A stretch of 64,000 bases of DNA, taken from NCBI GenBank assembly GCA_963920525.1, contig OY986435.1:227116293-227180292 (forward strand), written 5' to 3'. Of the stretch, positions 23,405 to 35,860 are shown one piece after another (position 1 is the first letter of the stretch; each line of letters opens with the position of its first letter). Position numbers and translations under genes: made by a program. The DNA is from Dichetophora obliterata. Its lineage: Eukaryota; Arthropoda; Insecta; Diptera; Sciomyzidae. The notes under the pieces are model-generated. The model saw only the letters and a list, made by a program, of their open reading frames with translations, had not been told where the DNA came from and did not search any database.

Positions 23405-26400
23405 TATTTATACCTTCGCTACACAAGACTTGTATGTATCGGCTCTGGGTACTTAAATGATAAGTTAACTAAGGAAATTCTTATGACTCTTTGAGCTTGT
23501 CTGATGTGAAATTTTTTAAATCCAATAGATATGTTGATAATTTATGTAAACTTTTTTTGTTTATATTTTTTTCTAAAAGTTTTTCATGGTTTTTGTAAGC
23601 TTACAAGCCGAAAATTTGAAAAAATTAAAAGAAAAGTTCCATGGCATTAGAAAAAAAAGCATAACAATAGTTTTCCAAAAAGAACTTTACATTTAACCCA
23701 TTAAATTTCATACCATACGCGATAAAAGCGTAAAGCTTTTGCTCTTACAGTGTGAGAAATCCAAAAGTATGCTTTTTCCAAAACAAAATTATAAAAATTG
23801 ACAATTAAACCCTTTTTGTTTACCTTTTCGGGCCAGTTGCAGTATTTAAAAAAGTTTAGAATGCCACTTAGGTGAGTAAATTTGTTTTATAAACATCAAG
23901 AAAAAATAAAAAGAAAGAGTCCTTGGTTCGAATCCGGGTGCGGGAATGGTTCTTTTCACTTTCTTTGTTCTTTCCTACATTTAAAAATTATGGAAAACTA
24001 AAAATCCATAGCTAAATTGTGGAAAATGTGGAATTAAAGGACAAGAACAACTAAGGGCTGATAATGCTTGCCGAGGTTACAAGCAATTCAAATTGGCTTT
24101 TAATGTTGTTTCGCCTAATCCATAACTCGCGTATGGTTCCAGTCAATTCCTCTAAATAAATCTATCCCTTTCCTTTCAGGTCAAAGACCAAACCTTGTTT
24201 GTATAAGGCGCATGTCTTGGTTCTTTGGTCTTTAAAAAAATGCATTAGGTAAGTTGACACGCTACGAAATAAACATTTTCCAATATAATATAAAAATTTC
24301 TAATATTATTTGAATTTTTTTTTTTTTCTTTACTTACAGACCCCTTATGCGTTTATGATCATTCGCTTTGCCACACCCAGATCCTTTGAATTTTTGTTTT
24401 GAAACTTTTCAGTTTTCCGTGCAATATTAATACAAATTTGCTGAAAATTTCAAGAGCTCAACTCAACGGGTTTTGGCAGTGAGCATTAATGGGATAAGCA
24501 AAAAAAAATTCAAAGCTTTTCCGAATATCTTACTTTGGATATTTTCTAATTCGGATTAGAAATTGGTAAAATTAAATAGGCAAAAAATATTACGTCTGGA
24601 TTTCAGTCAGATCAATCAGCTTAAGAAGTCTCGCGTAACCTGATTTAGATGAATTTCAAAACGTAGGTCACATATAAATACCAATAAATCGAAAAAAGAA
24701 TTTCCTGATCATTTTTTGAATCCTTCGACAGGCTAATTTACAACCGTGTAAGTCTCCAGATATAGTATTTGCTATAAAGTATGATAAGATAATATCAGAA
24801 TTAAATATTTTAGAATCAGCTTTTAAAGTGATGATTCCTTAAAAATTTCTATTATATCATATAAAAAGTTTGAGCATGGACATTAATGCCTTTATTGTAT
24901 TCAACGTATTAAATACACAACGCCATGCCCCTAAACGAAATGCCATTCTGACTCATTGTATTTGTACTAATATTTTATATAAAATGAACGACAATGCAGT
25001 AAAAAAACGAGTAAAGTGAGGAAATCATTTAATAGGATTGCCACCATATGTGGCTTATGTACATTTTATTGAGAAAAGCTTTAATACTTAAGTTAAGGTT
25101 TTGTAGAGAATGGCGCTGCTCACGTTGTGCACAAGTGAAGAGGATTTATCATCCTTTTTCAAATACTACTGCGTCCTAGCATTTATGAGAAGAAGGAATT
25201 TCATTTTTACAGTTCATTCCGGAAAAACTGAATTTAAAGCAAATAAAAAATTGCAAAAATAAAGCGAACCAACTGGCTAACAACAGCTTTTTTTTGCAAG
25301 GTAAAATTGTTCTTAAATTCAACAAATTTAACGTTGGCAACAAAAAAGAGAAACAAATAAAGAAACAACACAAAAGAAAAAGTATGACAACTGGTATTGT
25401 AACTGAATTCTAGCAAAAAATAAACAACATCAAAAATATGTCAATAAATTAAAACTAGAGTTGGTCAACAAAGCAAGTTGCACAGTGTGTCTAGTTGCAT
25501 AAGCTTGGGACAAAAATATGTGTAAAAGTCGTTGTTCGAATTTGATAAAACTTCATTTTTATTAGAATACTGATACGCTACTTTCAAAAATAGCTTTGGT
25601 TTTTTATGCCGGCTATCAGTTTTCTACAACCCTGGATTTCGGTTACTGTCTTTCCAAAAAAATGGGTTTTGCAGGACTTATTGCATTCAATAGAATGGAA
25701 AATGTATTTTCTTGTAAATAATTGCACCCTGATCTTAAAAATGGATTCGCGATTTTTCCCGACTACCGGTGTTCTAAAGATCTTCCAATTTTTTTGCATC
25801 GGGTTATCTATATATATTAATACGCAAACAGAAAAATTAAAAGCCATTTTTACCCACTTTAAGACAACACATTCGAATGAAATTTATATCATTTGAAAGT
25901 TCTTGTTCATACCTAGAGAAAGAAGGTTTTAAAATTTCACAAAATTTTGATGATAATGACGCGCTGATTTTAAAAATTTGCTTCAGATTTTGTCTACTGG
26001 TTACCGTTTTTCCAAGACTCCGGATTTTTTATAAAACTAAATGTCTGTAAAGATTTTGGTATGCTGTTTTCAAACTGTATTTGGATTTTTGTACCGGTCA
26101 TGGTTAGTTTAATAAGTTTTAGTTAGTTTATAATTTGATTGTTTTAAATATCGCAAATGTTCGAACAAAATTCATTTTTATATGAGGCATTCCATACAAA
26201 ATTTGCCACCAAAATTTATTTTTCAATAAAAGTTATTTTTTATGGTTCATTATTCAAAAATATTTGACACGTATTTTTTATTTAAAAAAAAAAAAGACTT
26301 CATGAGAAAATAACTTTTTTTATATCACGTTTTTAAAAAAGGACCTTTTTAAATCACTGATACTGCAATAACTAAAGAAGATAGAAAAATTTGTTCCAAA

Positions 26401-27180
26401 GAAGAAATGTGCACTCTGTTTTTAGCTTTCGATTGATGTTCACTAAAACTTAATCACATTACTTTTAGATTGCGAAAAATAAAGATTTCTAAATTAAATT
26501 TTTTTTAAATTTGGGCCTAATTTTTTTTTTTTTTTTTTTTTTTTTTTGTTAAATAAAAGCCAAAAACTTTTTCTTAATACTGGTAGAATTTCAGAGTGGG
26601 CACTTAAATACTTACGGAGCAATGAATTTTTCAATCGCAACTTAGACGTGCGAGTGAACCTCAGTGCGACTTGCTTGACGTAAGAGTACTCCACTATCGT
26701 ATATTCAGAAAATACTTATGTTACTCTTGAAGGGTTTATTGCAAGATCATGACATGCCACTTAATAATAAGTCGATACAATCAAGTTATACCCTTTTAGA
26801 AATGAAATTTTCTATGAAAAATTAAATTGAACAATTTAACTACAAGAAGTGGGTCCCTAATAATTCGGAAAGAACTTAATAATTCCCGTTATCTTATCAG
26901 TCGGTGTTATTATTGAATTGCGTAAGAGACCCAAATTCAACAATAAGTTTTTCTATTCAAATTGCTTACCACGTTCTGCTATAAACCCTTGAATTGTAAG
27001 TGTTTAAAATTAAGAAAATTTCATATGATTCTGAAACTTCGCAAGGTGTTAAATTTAAAATTACGTTGAAACTTGAATTCAATGCGAAAGGCTTATTAAA
27101 AACCGTTGAAACTATTTATTTAACATTACATTTTATTTTTATTAAATTTGGATGTACATATTTACAAAATTTTATTTGCA
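23405..27180. other. Long non-coding stretch
   Basis: No gene was recognised. At 23925-23935 GGTTCGAATCC followed by GGGTGCGGG is a perfect tRNA T-arm / B-box sequence, but no A-box or acceptor stem precedes it. A run of about 27 T lies at 26521-26547. The rest is AT-rich, unassigned sequence. Confidence 0.5.
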
Positions 27181-27204
27181 AATAGTAAATATTTCAAAAG
27201 TGTC

Positions 27205-27535
27205 GCAGGAAGAAAATACTTTCATTTTCAATTTGAAGTCTTCGATCGGCTCAACATAATGAAATGATGGTGTTCCTGGTATGGTTTAGCATTTTTCAAA
27301 ACTATTCTGGAGAAATTTTTCTGCTTTTACATAGTCTTCTGAACATTTGTAAAGAACTGAAATATTTAGCAAAGAAGAAGCTTTCTTAGCCCACTCGTAC
27401 AATTCAGTTGCGGAGGATATTTTTCCATTAGTGATCATTTACAAACTTGCTCGACGTGCTATTCTTTTAATAGTTCCTCCAGCCCCATCACAAGGCCCTT
27501 TTCCATGTGCCGTTGCGTGAAAATGCCACTGTGCG
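27205..27535 (-). pseudogene. Fragment of a transposon protein with HGKGPCDG motif
   Basis: The minus strand reads 'QWHFHATAHGKGPCDGAGG', then 'TIKRIARRASL', then a stop and 'NGKISSATELYEWAKKASSL'. I recall 'ATSHGKGxCDGxGG' as a recurring motif in transposon-associated proteins of insects and cnidarians, but cannot name the domain. At least two stops are present. It lies immediately left of the conserved open frame on the plus strand. Confidence 0.5.
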
Positions 27536-27550
27536 GGGCGGGACACGACC

Positions 27551-27796
27551 TTGAACCGATTTCTTCTTTTTGAGAAGGACAGTACATGTCATACGGTATC
27601 TCCTTTGATCAAGAACATTCAGGCATTAACGTCAAAGCCTGTCGCAAAATCAAAGACCCAAATTTTTCAGACGTGTGCTGAGATGGTGAAGGAATACCAA
27701 AAGGTTCCTGTCTCGAGGGAAAAGGCGGTGGAAGAAATCATTGAAACAAAAGTTAACCATCAATTTAGACGATTAAACATAAACATGTTAGGTTAA
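27551..27796 (+). other. Open frame conserved with 52588-52827
   Basis: An 81-codon frame lacking an ATG at its beginning (it opens with TTG). It includes 'SPLIKNIQALTSKPVAKSK' and 'VEEIIETKVNHQF'. The copy 25 kb away keeps the same frame, with most differences being conservative. No known domain was recognised. It could be part of an exon of the parent transposon or merely a young shared repeat. Confidence 0.4.
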
Positions 27797-27960
27797 AAAT
27801 TTTTGAAATGATTGTGTTATTAATTGGAGGTTTTTCGTCGATTTTTTTAATTTTTGGTAACGTTACAATATCTAAACACCTCCCCACCCTTCCGTAACTT
27901 ATCGTAGTGCATTTCAAAACCCCCCCTAAATTGGTAACGTAGTTTATGGACGACCCCTTA

Positions 27961-28445
27961 TATACTCTAATTCGGCCGTGGGGCTGTTTTATCTTCGGCC
28001 CAGTCGAAGATAATTCCTTACTAGTTTTTCATTACTTTGTGCCAGGTTAAATTCACATAAATTTAATTTATTTTAGCATGAAGATCCAATTTTCATTGAA
28101 CAGCTGCTCATTTTCATTGTAGAATAATTACTATTCGGGCGATGTACGGCCGCCGTACGCCCGCTGAACAGCTGAGATTATTTCAAAACTGCCTCTGTTC
28201 AGCCGCTGTTCGATCCTTGTACAGCCGTTGTTTGGCCAACAAGTACTGCAAACGACCTTTATACGACTCTTGTACGGCCAAGAAAAAATTTAAAATTAGG
28301 CCTTGTTGGAAAAAGGGCTAACAAAATATCTTTGTGGACATACAGATTATTATTTTATACTTATTGTATGTACTGAAATATTAATCGTCCATATCTCAAC
28401 AAATGACGTAATTTAAGTGAAAAAAATCAAGTTTGTATTAAGAAG
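27961..28445. other. Non-coding; repeated 'gtacggcc' motifs
   Basis: Between 28130 and 28290 the motifs 'gtacggcc', 'gccgtacg', 'gtacagccg' and 'gctgttc' recur at short spacing in a relatively GC-rich block. This could be a subterminal repeat region of an unrecognised element. Confidence 0.35.
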
Positions 28446-28450
28446 GGTCT

Positions 28451-28951
28451 TGTAGTGCGCACCAAGTTAAGCAACCAAACGTACACAAACTATTTGGTTG
28501 CACTGTATTTATGTTTGTTATTATTCACCACGCACAATGACCCGTGGTTATATAATAGATTTACATGACGCACTTTCGCACTAAGCTAATGTTCTATTTA
28601 TTTCACTCGCGCACTTTCGATGTTTATATATTTTGTTATATTTATTTTGCATTACGCACTTACGCATTAAGTTTATATTTATGTTTCACTCACGCACTTT
28701 TTATGTTAAAAATTATGCACTTTTCAAAATACCGTTGTTTGGCTTTATAAGCACCAAAAATTTGAAAATAAAGATCATTAATTCTACAAGCTTTAAATCA
28801 GCTGCATCTATTTATTTCAAGCCTAAGCGCATTTTTTATGCCGGCTGAATAAAAATAATATTTCAAGCCTAAGTGCATTCTTATGCCGGCTAAATAAAAT
28901 AATTTACTTAGAGCCAGTGGCGTTTTTAAGCGCCGGCAAAAACTCGAGGCA
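28451..28951 (+). mobile_element. Candidate solo LTR
   Basis: The block begins TGTAGTGCGCACC and ends GAGGCA. It is flanked by GGTCT (28446-28450) and GGTCC (28952-28956), a nearly perfect 5-bp duplication. It contains AATAAA signals near 28848 and 28885 and a tandem duplication of about 45 bp around 'atgccggctgaataaa'. No internal retroelement sequence adjoins it, so a solo LTR is the simplest reading. Orientation follows the AATAAA signals. Confidence 0.45.
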
Positions 28952-28956
28952 GGTCC

Positions 28957-30999
28957 TTTCATTTAACAACATAAAAATTAAAACAAAAACATTACAGTCT
29001 ATTGTGGATCTAGAGTAATTTTGTTGGTGGAAGACCTTATATGTATGTTTTTATGGGTATGATTTTTTGCCAACACATAATAGTAAGAGCATTTCTCGAT
29101 GGTTTGCTGAATATAGCTATGCAAAAATAAAGTATTTTTGAAAAACATAACACCATTATAACAAACATCTTTGCCACAGACAAATCTCGCATACCACTTT
29201 TTGTTTCGACGCTTCAAGCTAATTTATCTTAGGAGAATTTTTTGACTTTAAATCATGGTTTTCTGTTTCAATCCTGACGTGATGGAGAAATTTGGGAGTC
29301 AGATTCGGGTTAAGAAGCCCAGAAATAATTTAAAACATTTGTCGGTTTCTTACTTCAAAAAAAAACAGTGTCTTCTTGGTACACAGCGTAATAAAACTTC
29401 TGCCATTTTGAGTCAATTACAATTAATCAAACTTTAAAATATAAAGTCAGTTATAAACATTTATTCCAACGTTGGTTTTTTTCTACATTTTTCCCGCCTA
29501 ACGGCACTGTGCGCTGTGCTCCTTCGTTAAAGTGGCGACAATTCCAGTTAATATTGACAGGTGGCAAATATTAGCAGTCAGCAAACAAAAATATTTATGC
29601 AGAAATAAAATTATAAGATGGCAGATGCACGAAGCGAAGAATTGCATTCTTGACAGTAGAGAGCGCAACACTTCATTAGTTAGGCGAAGGAAAGTATTGT
29701 CTATCCATAGGTACTGGGTGAATGTCTCTCTGTGCCTGTAGTATTTGTCCTCAGCTGCATAACTGAATAAATAATTATTCATTTGCTCTTGCTCTTGCTC
29801 TTAAAGTGTTGCTGCAATCAGGCAAACGTCTTGGTGCACGTACAAAACTTTTGGATGCTTGAAGCATTGACAAGGGGCAGTTGCCGGCAATCAGCTTCAC
29901 TCTGACAGTCTTGTTCTATAGTTGTGCTATGTTATGCTGTATACATAAATTTCTTGAGTCAAATAAATTTATTTTTTTCATATTCTCAAGATCCGACAAG
30001 TGGATGAAAATGTGTGCCAGAGCTAGATGCGGAAATATGAACAAAACTTATTTTTCACTTGCTGTTGGCTTGTGTAGTTGTAGTTGTTTTTATTTTTTTG
30101 TTGCTGTTGTGGATATGCAGCTTATTTGCTTAGTTGGCAACGCGGAAGTAAGTTAAACAAGCAGAGAAGTCAGAGGCATTACGCTTTGTCTAACGTTGCT
30201 GTTGTTGATGTTGAACGTGTTCGAGGTTTTTCTCCATCTCTTTGCTCTAGCAAGGCCGCGCGAGCATTGCGCAATTATTCTTGCCTATTTTTTAGACGTT
30301 GCTTTTTCCCTGTTTTTAAATGAAAGCAAATGAGATTTTTGTAGTTTCGTTCAAAGCACGTTTTTAGGCGCTCTTGTTTGTGTTTTTCTTTTTTTTTTTA
30401 TTTGACTTTTTACAAGTTAAGTTCTTGTTTTAATAAATTTTTCTCCGTATTTTAAGCACTTTGTTTAGAAAGTTCTAAATACTTTTAATCTTTTTGTAGC
30501 AAATGCAACTTTATACTTTCACATAACTTTGCAATGAATTAAAATGAAGCTTGTTTGTTCTGTTGCAGCGCATTTAGAACTATTTGGGAGAAAACTTTCA
30601 GGGAAAACCAAAATGCATTTTGCTGTAAAAAACAATCATTACAATTATGAAATTTCGTATTATGTAAAATAGTTGCATATATTTGAACATGTCTTGGATG
30701 CCACTTATTCAATTTTTTTTAATTAAACCTAATAAAACAATTTCTACATGTTTTTTACTTGGGTCATTAGTGTTTGCGCTATCAAAGAAATATTTTGAAA
30801 AAATTATTTTGTCACGTAAAAATGCAAGTTAAAAATTTCTTCAAAAATTAATAAATAATCGAGGAACATTTAACCTTTAGCCAAAATAGTCTTTTTTTTT
30901 TTTTTTTTGAAAATGTGTATTTAGAGCTAAAAAAGCTAATAGTGAAAAAATTAAAGGCCGCCATCAAGTCGTTCAGAAGTTACATGGGTCCAAAGCAAG
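28957..30999. other. Non-coding stretch, nothing firm
   Basis: A (GCTCTT)n microsatellite lies near 29785-29802. A somewhat more GC-rich block at 29500-30330 has several short open frames, none with a recognisable domain. The remainder is AT-rich. Confidence 0.4.
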
Positions 31000-31265
31000 G
31001 TTGCCAGCCAAAATTCGGAACAATTTCCACGAAAATTACCTTTTTCCCAAAGTAACATAAAATAAATACCATCAAAATTCCTATGCTAAGGGTAAACAAA
31101 AAAATTCCCACAGCAATTAAAAAATACCAAAAAAAATCCCACGATCATAAAAAATTACCACAAAAATACCGCGCGTTTTAAAAATACCACAAAAAATCCC
31201 ATATGCATTAAAAAATCCCACAAAAAATCACATACGTATTAAAAAATACCACTAAAAATCAATCA
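31000..31265 (+). repeat. Dispersed repeat built of ~30-bp 'ataccacaaaaa' units
   Basis: After 'aaggttgccagccaaaatt', motifs such as 'aaaaataccacaaaaa' and 'atcccacgatcat' recur about every 30 bp. The same order occurs on the opposite strand at 54690-54985, including 'ataccacgcgttttaaaaat'. Confidence 0.65.
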
Positions 31266-31479
31266 AAATATTTTTCACTTTTTTTTTAATTTTAAAAAAA
31301 ATTTGTAAGCTTAACGCTTGCATGCAGAAATGTAGAATTTTCAGAAAAGGTCCGAATTTTAAGGTCAGAATTTTGTTCTGAAAAGAATGCGCTATTAGTT
31401 TTTATGCAATTTTGTGATTTCAACTTGTTCTTAAAACAAATATGCAATTTAATCGTTTATATTAAGGGTAAGTTCGAAA

Positions 31480-31905
31480 AAACACCCAAAAAATATTTAG
31501 GATAAAATTACGAATAAAATCTTGGTAGAAATACAAACAGACGCTATTCGTAGAATGTACAAATGCTTTGTACATAGTACAAACGTTTGTAGTGTTGGCC
31601 GCATGAAAAAAAAATTGTGAATTCGTAACTTTGTACATTCTACAAACGCTAGTTTGTAAAAATCTATAATATATAAATTTATGAACTGAACGAACATTGT
31701 TTGATAATATACAAAGCGGTGGCAGCAGCGTTCGTATATTTGTTCGTATCTTTGTAGATGAAACGAATGCTTTGTAAAATATACAAATATTTCTTTGTAC
31801 AATGTACAAACGGTCATTTGTATTATTTACAAAGTCGTTCGTAGGCTGAAAAGAACAAACAGCTTTGTAGAATATAATAATTGTTTTGTACATAGTACGA
31901 AGCTT
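31480..31905. repeat. Cluster of inverted TTTGTAC / GTACAAA motifs
   Basis: 'tttgtacatagtacaaac', 'ctttgtaaaatatacaaa' and 'ctttgtacaatgtacaaacg' are examples of more than a dozen short palindromic motifs. The repeats lack stops on the minus strand, producing a spurious 143-codon frame. This resembles a subterminal repeat region, but no ends were found. Confidence 0.5.
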
Positions 31906-32479
31906 TTTTTTGGATGAATGTATAGCGTAAACTTATAGCTTTACTCTTCTGTATATATACGTCTATCATCGAATACTATGATTAAGATTTTGCTTAATGA
32001 AAGTAAAAAAAAAAATTTAAGAAAAATTTCCCAAATTCCAATGGAATTAAAAATCGCACGCTGAGTTCCCACGCCAATTGAAAAAAAAACATGTTATTTT
32101 TTTTTAATTTTCCAACAAAACTAATATTTGTGGGTATATATTTTATTATTTATGTGTAAATAAAAGCAATGCAAGTATCTAGCGAAGCATAAATCTTGAA
32201 AATCTATGCATATCTCTTAGGGCCATTTTGTTCACAGAGGGCATAAATATGATTAATTTGGGGGATCTCTGGGTTAATTTTATACCAAGCGTATAAGTCG
32301 GGAGATAAAAAAGTGGTTTTGTTCACATTTTATCCCGGCTTTATGCTTAGAGCATAAATTCGCTCTCAGTTTATATCGATTTCCATTGGAATGTTAAAGT
32401 GTTGCTTATTAATTAAAAAATGTGTGGGGGATTTTTGGCTTTTTTTGCGAATTTGGGGGTTAGAGTGAACACTAGGTAA

Positions 32480-33925
32480 AAATGGATAGCTGATTTTGCA
32501 TCTGATGTCAGAATTTCAAAATTCTAAAATTTTTCTACACAAGGCTGCCAACTAAACATTTTTTTAAGAATTTTAAACATGAAGAAACAGTATTGGGGGT
32601 TACTTCTTTCGAATCTGGTGTCAGAATTGTAAAATTCAAGATGGCGGATAAAGTTGCCACCCAATTTATTGTTTATTTATTTCAAAATGAAAAAGTTTTG
32701 AAATAATAGGGTTGCCACCTAATAATATGTATTTTTAAGAATTTTAAACATTATTTAACAGTGTTAGGAAGTCACTGATTTCGAATCTGAAACCAGAATT
32801 TTAAAATTAAAAATTGAGGATAGGGTTGCCACCTTAATTTGTTGTATTTTTATGAATTCGGGGCTGGCAAAAAAAATGGTCCACCAAAAATTGGTCGCTG
32901 AATTCGAATCCATGTTCAGAATTTCAAAATTATAAAGTTTTTAAATAATAGGGTTGCCACCTAATAATATGTATTTTTAAGAATTTTAAACATTATTTAA
33001 CAGTGTTAGGAAGTCACTGATTTCGAATCTGAAGTCAGAAATTTTAAATTCAAGATGGTGGATAGGGTTGCCACCTTAATTTTTTGTATTTTTAGGAATT
33101 CGTGGTTGGCAAAAAAAATGCTACACCATAAATGGGTCGCTGAATACGAATCCTTGGTTAGAATTTCAAAATTATAAAGTTTTGAAATAATATGGTTGCC
33201 ACCTAATAATATGTATTTTTAAGAATTTTAAACATTATTTAACAGTGTTAGGAAGTCACTGATTTCGAATCTGAAACCAGAATTTTAAAATTAAAAATTG
33301 AGGATTGAGTTACCACCTTAATTTTTTGTATTTTTATGAATTCGGGGCTGGCAAAAAAAATGGTACACCAAAAATTGGTCGCTGAATACGAATCCATGGT
33401 CAGAATTTCAAAATTATAAAGTTTTGAAATAGTAGGGCTGCCACCTAATAATATGTATTTTTAAGAATTTTAAACATTATTTAACAGTGTTAGGAAGTCA
33501 CTGATTTCGAATCTGAAACCAGAATTTTAAAATTCAAATTAAGGATTGAGTTGCCACCTTAATTTTTTGTATTTTTATGAATTCGTGGCTGGCAAAAAAA
33601 TGGTATACCATAAATGGGTCGCTGAATACGAATCCATGGTCAGAATTTCAAAATTATAAAGTTTTTAAATAATAGAGTTGCCACCTCAGAATATGTATTT
33701 TTAAGAATTTTAAACAAAAGGAAAGAGTATTGGGGGTCGCTGATTTCGAATCTGAAGTCAGAAATTTAAAATTCAAGATGGTGGATAGGGTTGCCACCTA
33801 AATTTTTTGTATTTTTATGAATTCGGGGCTGGCAAAAAAAATGGTACACCAAAAATTGGTCGCTGAATACGAATCCATGGTCAGAATTTCAAAATTATAA
33901 AGTTTTGAAATAATAGGGTTGCTTT
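32480..33925 (+). repeat. 241-bp satellite array, plus orientation
   Basis: 'gttgccacct' recurs at 32711, 32953, 33195, 33437 (gctgcc), 33677 and about 33918, a period of 240-242 bp. Each unit contains 'cagtgttaggaagtcactg', 'gatttcgaatctg', 'gaattcggggctggc' and 'aattggtcgctgaatac'. There are about six units, some with small changes. Confidence 0.92.
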
Positions 33926-33939
33926 TACCCTATTTTTAA

Positions 33940-34640
33940 TTTTAAAATTCTGACTTCAGGTGGCAACCCTTTTATTTCAAAATTTTATAATTTTGAAATT
34001 CTGACCATGGATTCGTATTCAGCGACCCATTTTTGGTGTATCATTTTTTTTTGCCAGCCCCGAATTCATAAAAATGGAAAAAATTGTGGTGGCAACCCTA
34101 TCTACTATTTTGAATTTTAAAATTCTGACTTCAGATTCGGAATCAATGACTCCCTAATACTGTTAATTTAAGTTTAAAATTCTAAAAGATACATATTATT
34201 ATGTGGCAGCCCTACTATTTCAAAACTTTTTCATTTTGAAATTCTAGCCAAGGATTCGGATTCAGCGACCCATTTTTGGTATATAATTTTTTTTGGCAGC
34301 CCCGAATTCGTAAAAATTTAAAATATTAGAGTACCCTATCCACCATCTTGAATTTAAAAATTTTGAGTTCAGATTCGAAATCAGTAAACCCCAATACTGT
34401 TCCCTCATGTTTAAAATTCTTAAAATAAAACATTTCTAGGTGGCAGCCCTATGTGTAGAAAAATTTTGAAATTCTGACAACGGATTCGGATTCAGCGACC
34501 CATTTTTACCCTTTAGTTCGCGCCAGCCCCAAATTCGTAAAAATAAAAAAATTAAGGTGGCAACCTTATCCACCATCTTGTATTTTAAAATTCTGACACC
34601 AGATTCGAAATCAGTAACCCCCAATACTGCTTCCCTATGC
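33940..34640 (-). repeat. 241-bp satellite array, inverted orientation
   Basis: The same unit reads on the minus strand here ('gattcgtattcagcgaccc', 'gccagccccgaattc', 'ggtggcaaccc'), about three units. The switch of orientation at about 33930 makes the element a large imperfect palindrome. Confidence 0.88.
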
Positions 34641-34898
34641 TTAAAAATCTGTATTTTCAATATTTTGACACCAAGTAAATAAGAAATATTAAAATGAGAG
34701 TGATGAGAGCGAATTAAAAATCTTAACTCACCAATTTTCACGAGTTAAATATTTCTGGGGTTAAGCTATCTCGCCACCATTTTTATCTCCAGCTTGAAGA
34801 GTTAAATGCTTAACTCACTGTGAACAAATGAAAAACTGGAAAAATCATGGAATTAACTCGGGGATAAATTTATCTCTCTGTGAACAAAATGGCCCTTA

Positions 34899-35614
34899 AA
34901 GATATAGCTCTTTTTGGACTAAAAAAATTTTAAGTGTGAAGATGTTTTTGTGATATAAATTTTTTTCTCCTTGAAATGGTCCTAATTTCTGTAAGCCCGA
35001 ATTTTTTCCATTAAATAAGGTTAGTGTATAAATAGCATTGTGATTTAGAATTTAACAAGTGATTTTAAAAATTGCTCTAATTAAGTAATTGTATTCATAC
35101 GTAATGTTGAGATTAACGAAATAAGCGCCAAAAAACATATAATGTTTTGATATATTAATGTGAAAGTTAAAATTAAATAAAACAAACTTTTTGTTGTGAA
35201 AATCATTTATGTTAAAAACTAAATAAGCGCCGCAGTCGAAAAATTGTTAAAAAATCGCGCGATTCTCATGTTTAAGCTGATAGTCCAAATTAAATAAAAC
35301 AAACTTTTATTTAATAGTTGGCAAATAGTTATATCTTAAAAAGTAATTAATGCAATTTTATAATTAATCATTTATTAAATAGGTAATATATAGCAAGTTT
35401 TTCGAGCCCATTTTTTCAACTTTGGATCGCTTTAACTTCTAAACCAGATGAGAGCGGCCATTAATTTTCATATTTGTAATTAGAAGCCCCAATATAGGGT
35501 CCACAAAAAAAAGTGGAAAAAATTTATTTTTGCTAAAAGTTAAATTTGTCAAAATCGAAAACTGCAAAAAGTGGGAAATTATTTGTTCTGCCTTGCAACA
35601 CAATGATGTATTCG
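34899..35614. other. AT-rich gap with small direct repeat
   Basis: 'aaattaaataaaacaaacttt' type sequence occurs at 35170 and 35290. Nothing else was recognised. Confidence 0.4.
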
Positions 35615-35639
35615 GCACTACACGAAAAAATATGTTTCA

Positions 35640-35860
35640 TAAACTTTTAATAAAAGCTGTTCATTAAATTTTTCTTGACCGTTTCATGAATAAATTCATT
35701 ATATTTAATGGTTTCTTCGTTAACTTAACGAAAATGTTCATTAAAGTTTATGAACGAGTTCACAAATTTTAATGAAAACAATTCACAAATATTTCTTCAG
35801 AGCAACTCTGAAATATGAATTCATGAATAAGTTAATGAACAGTCTTCATTAAAATTCTCA
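35640..35860. repeat. Subterminal TTCATTAAA repeats, left
   Basis: Motifs such as 'gttcattaaa', 'tttaatgaa', 'gttcataaac' and 'gttaatgaac' recur in both orientations about every 20-30 bp. Matching motifs lie on the far side of the transposase gene. Confidence 0.65.

Larger units (their letters stand above)
27182..27957. mobile_element. Harbinger-type remnant, left end missing
   Basis: The right end 'gtagtttatggacgacccc' at 27939-27957 is followed by TTA and matches the right end of the TAA-flanked element at 52.0-53.0 kb. From 27535 to 27957 the two copies are nearly identical. No left terminal repeat was found here, so the copy is truncated or its left part comes from a longer version of the element. 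Confidence 0.6.
32220..34895. mobile_element. Harbinger-type element carrying a satellite array
   Basis: The ends are GGGCCATTTTGTTCACAGAG at 32220-32239 and its reverse complement at 34876-34895. They are flanked by TTA on both sides (32217-32219 and 34896-34898), the 3-bp TWA duplication of PIF/Harbinger elements. Subterminal 'tttgttcaca' / 'tgtgaacaaat' motifs recur inside. There is no transposase. Nearly all of the interior is the 241-bp tandem repeat, first in plus and then in minus orientation. Confidence 0.85.

Noticed and set aside
23925..23945. tRNA gene
   Set aside because: Only a T-arm / B-box match; A-box, anticodon arm and acceptor stem are absent.
29498..30323. Possible host exons in a less AT-rich block
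   Set aside because: Short overlapping frames on both strands, without domains, splice signals or length that would support a gene.
31462..31893. 143-codon minus-strand frame
   Set aside because: Low-complexity Thr/Asn/Phe/Tyr-rich translation of the TTTGTAC motif cluster, no domain.
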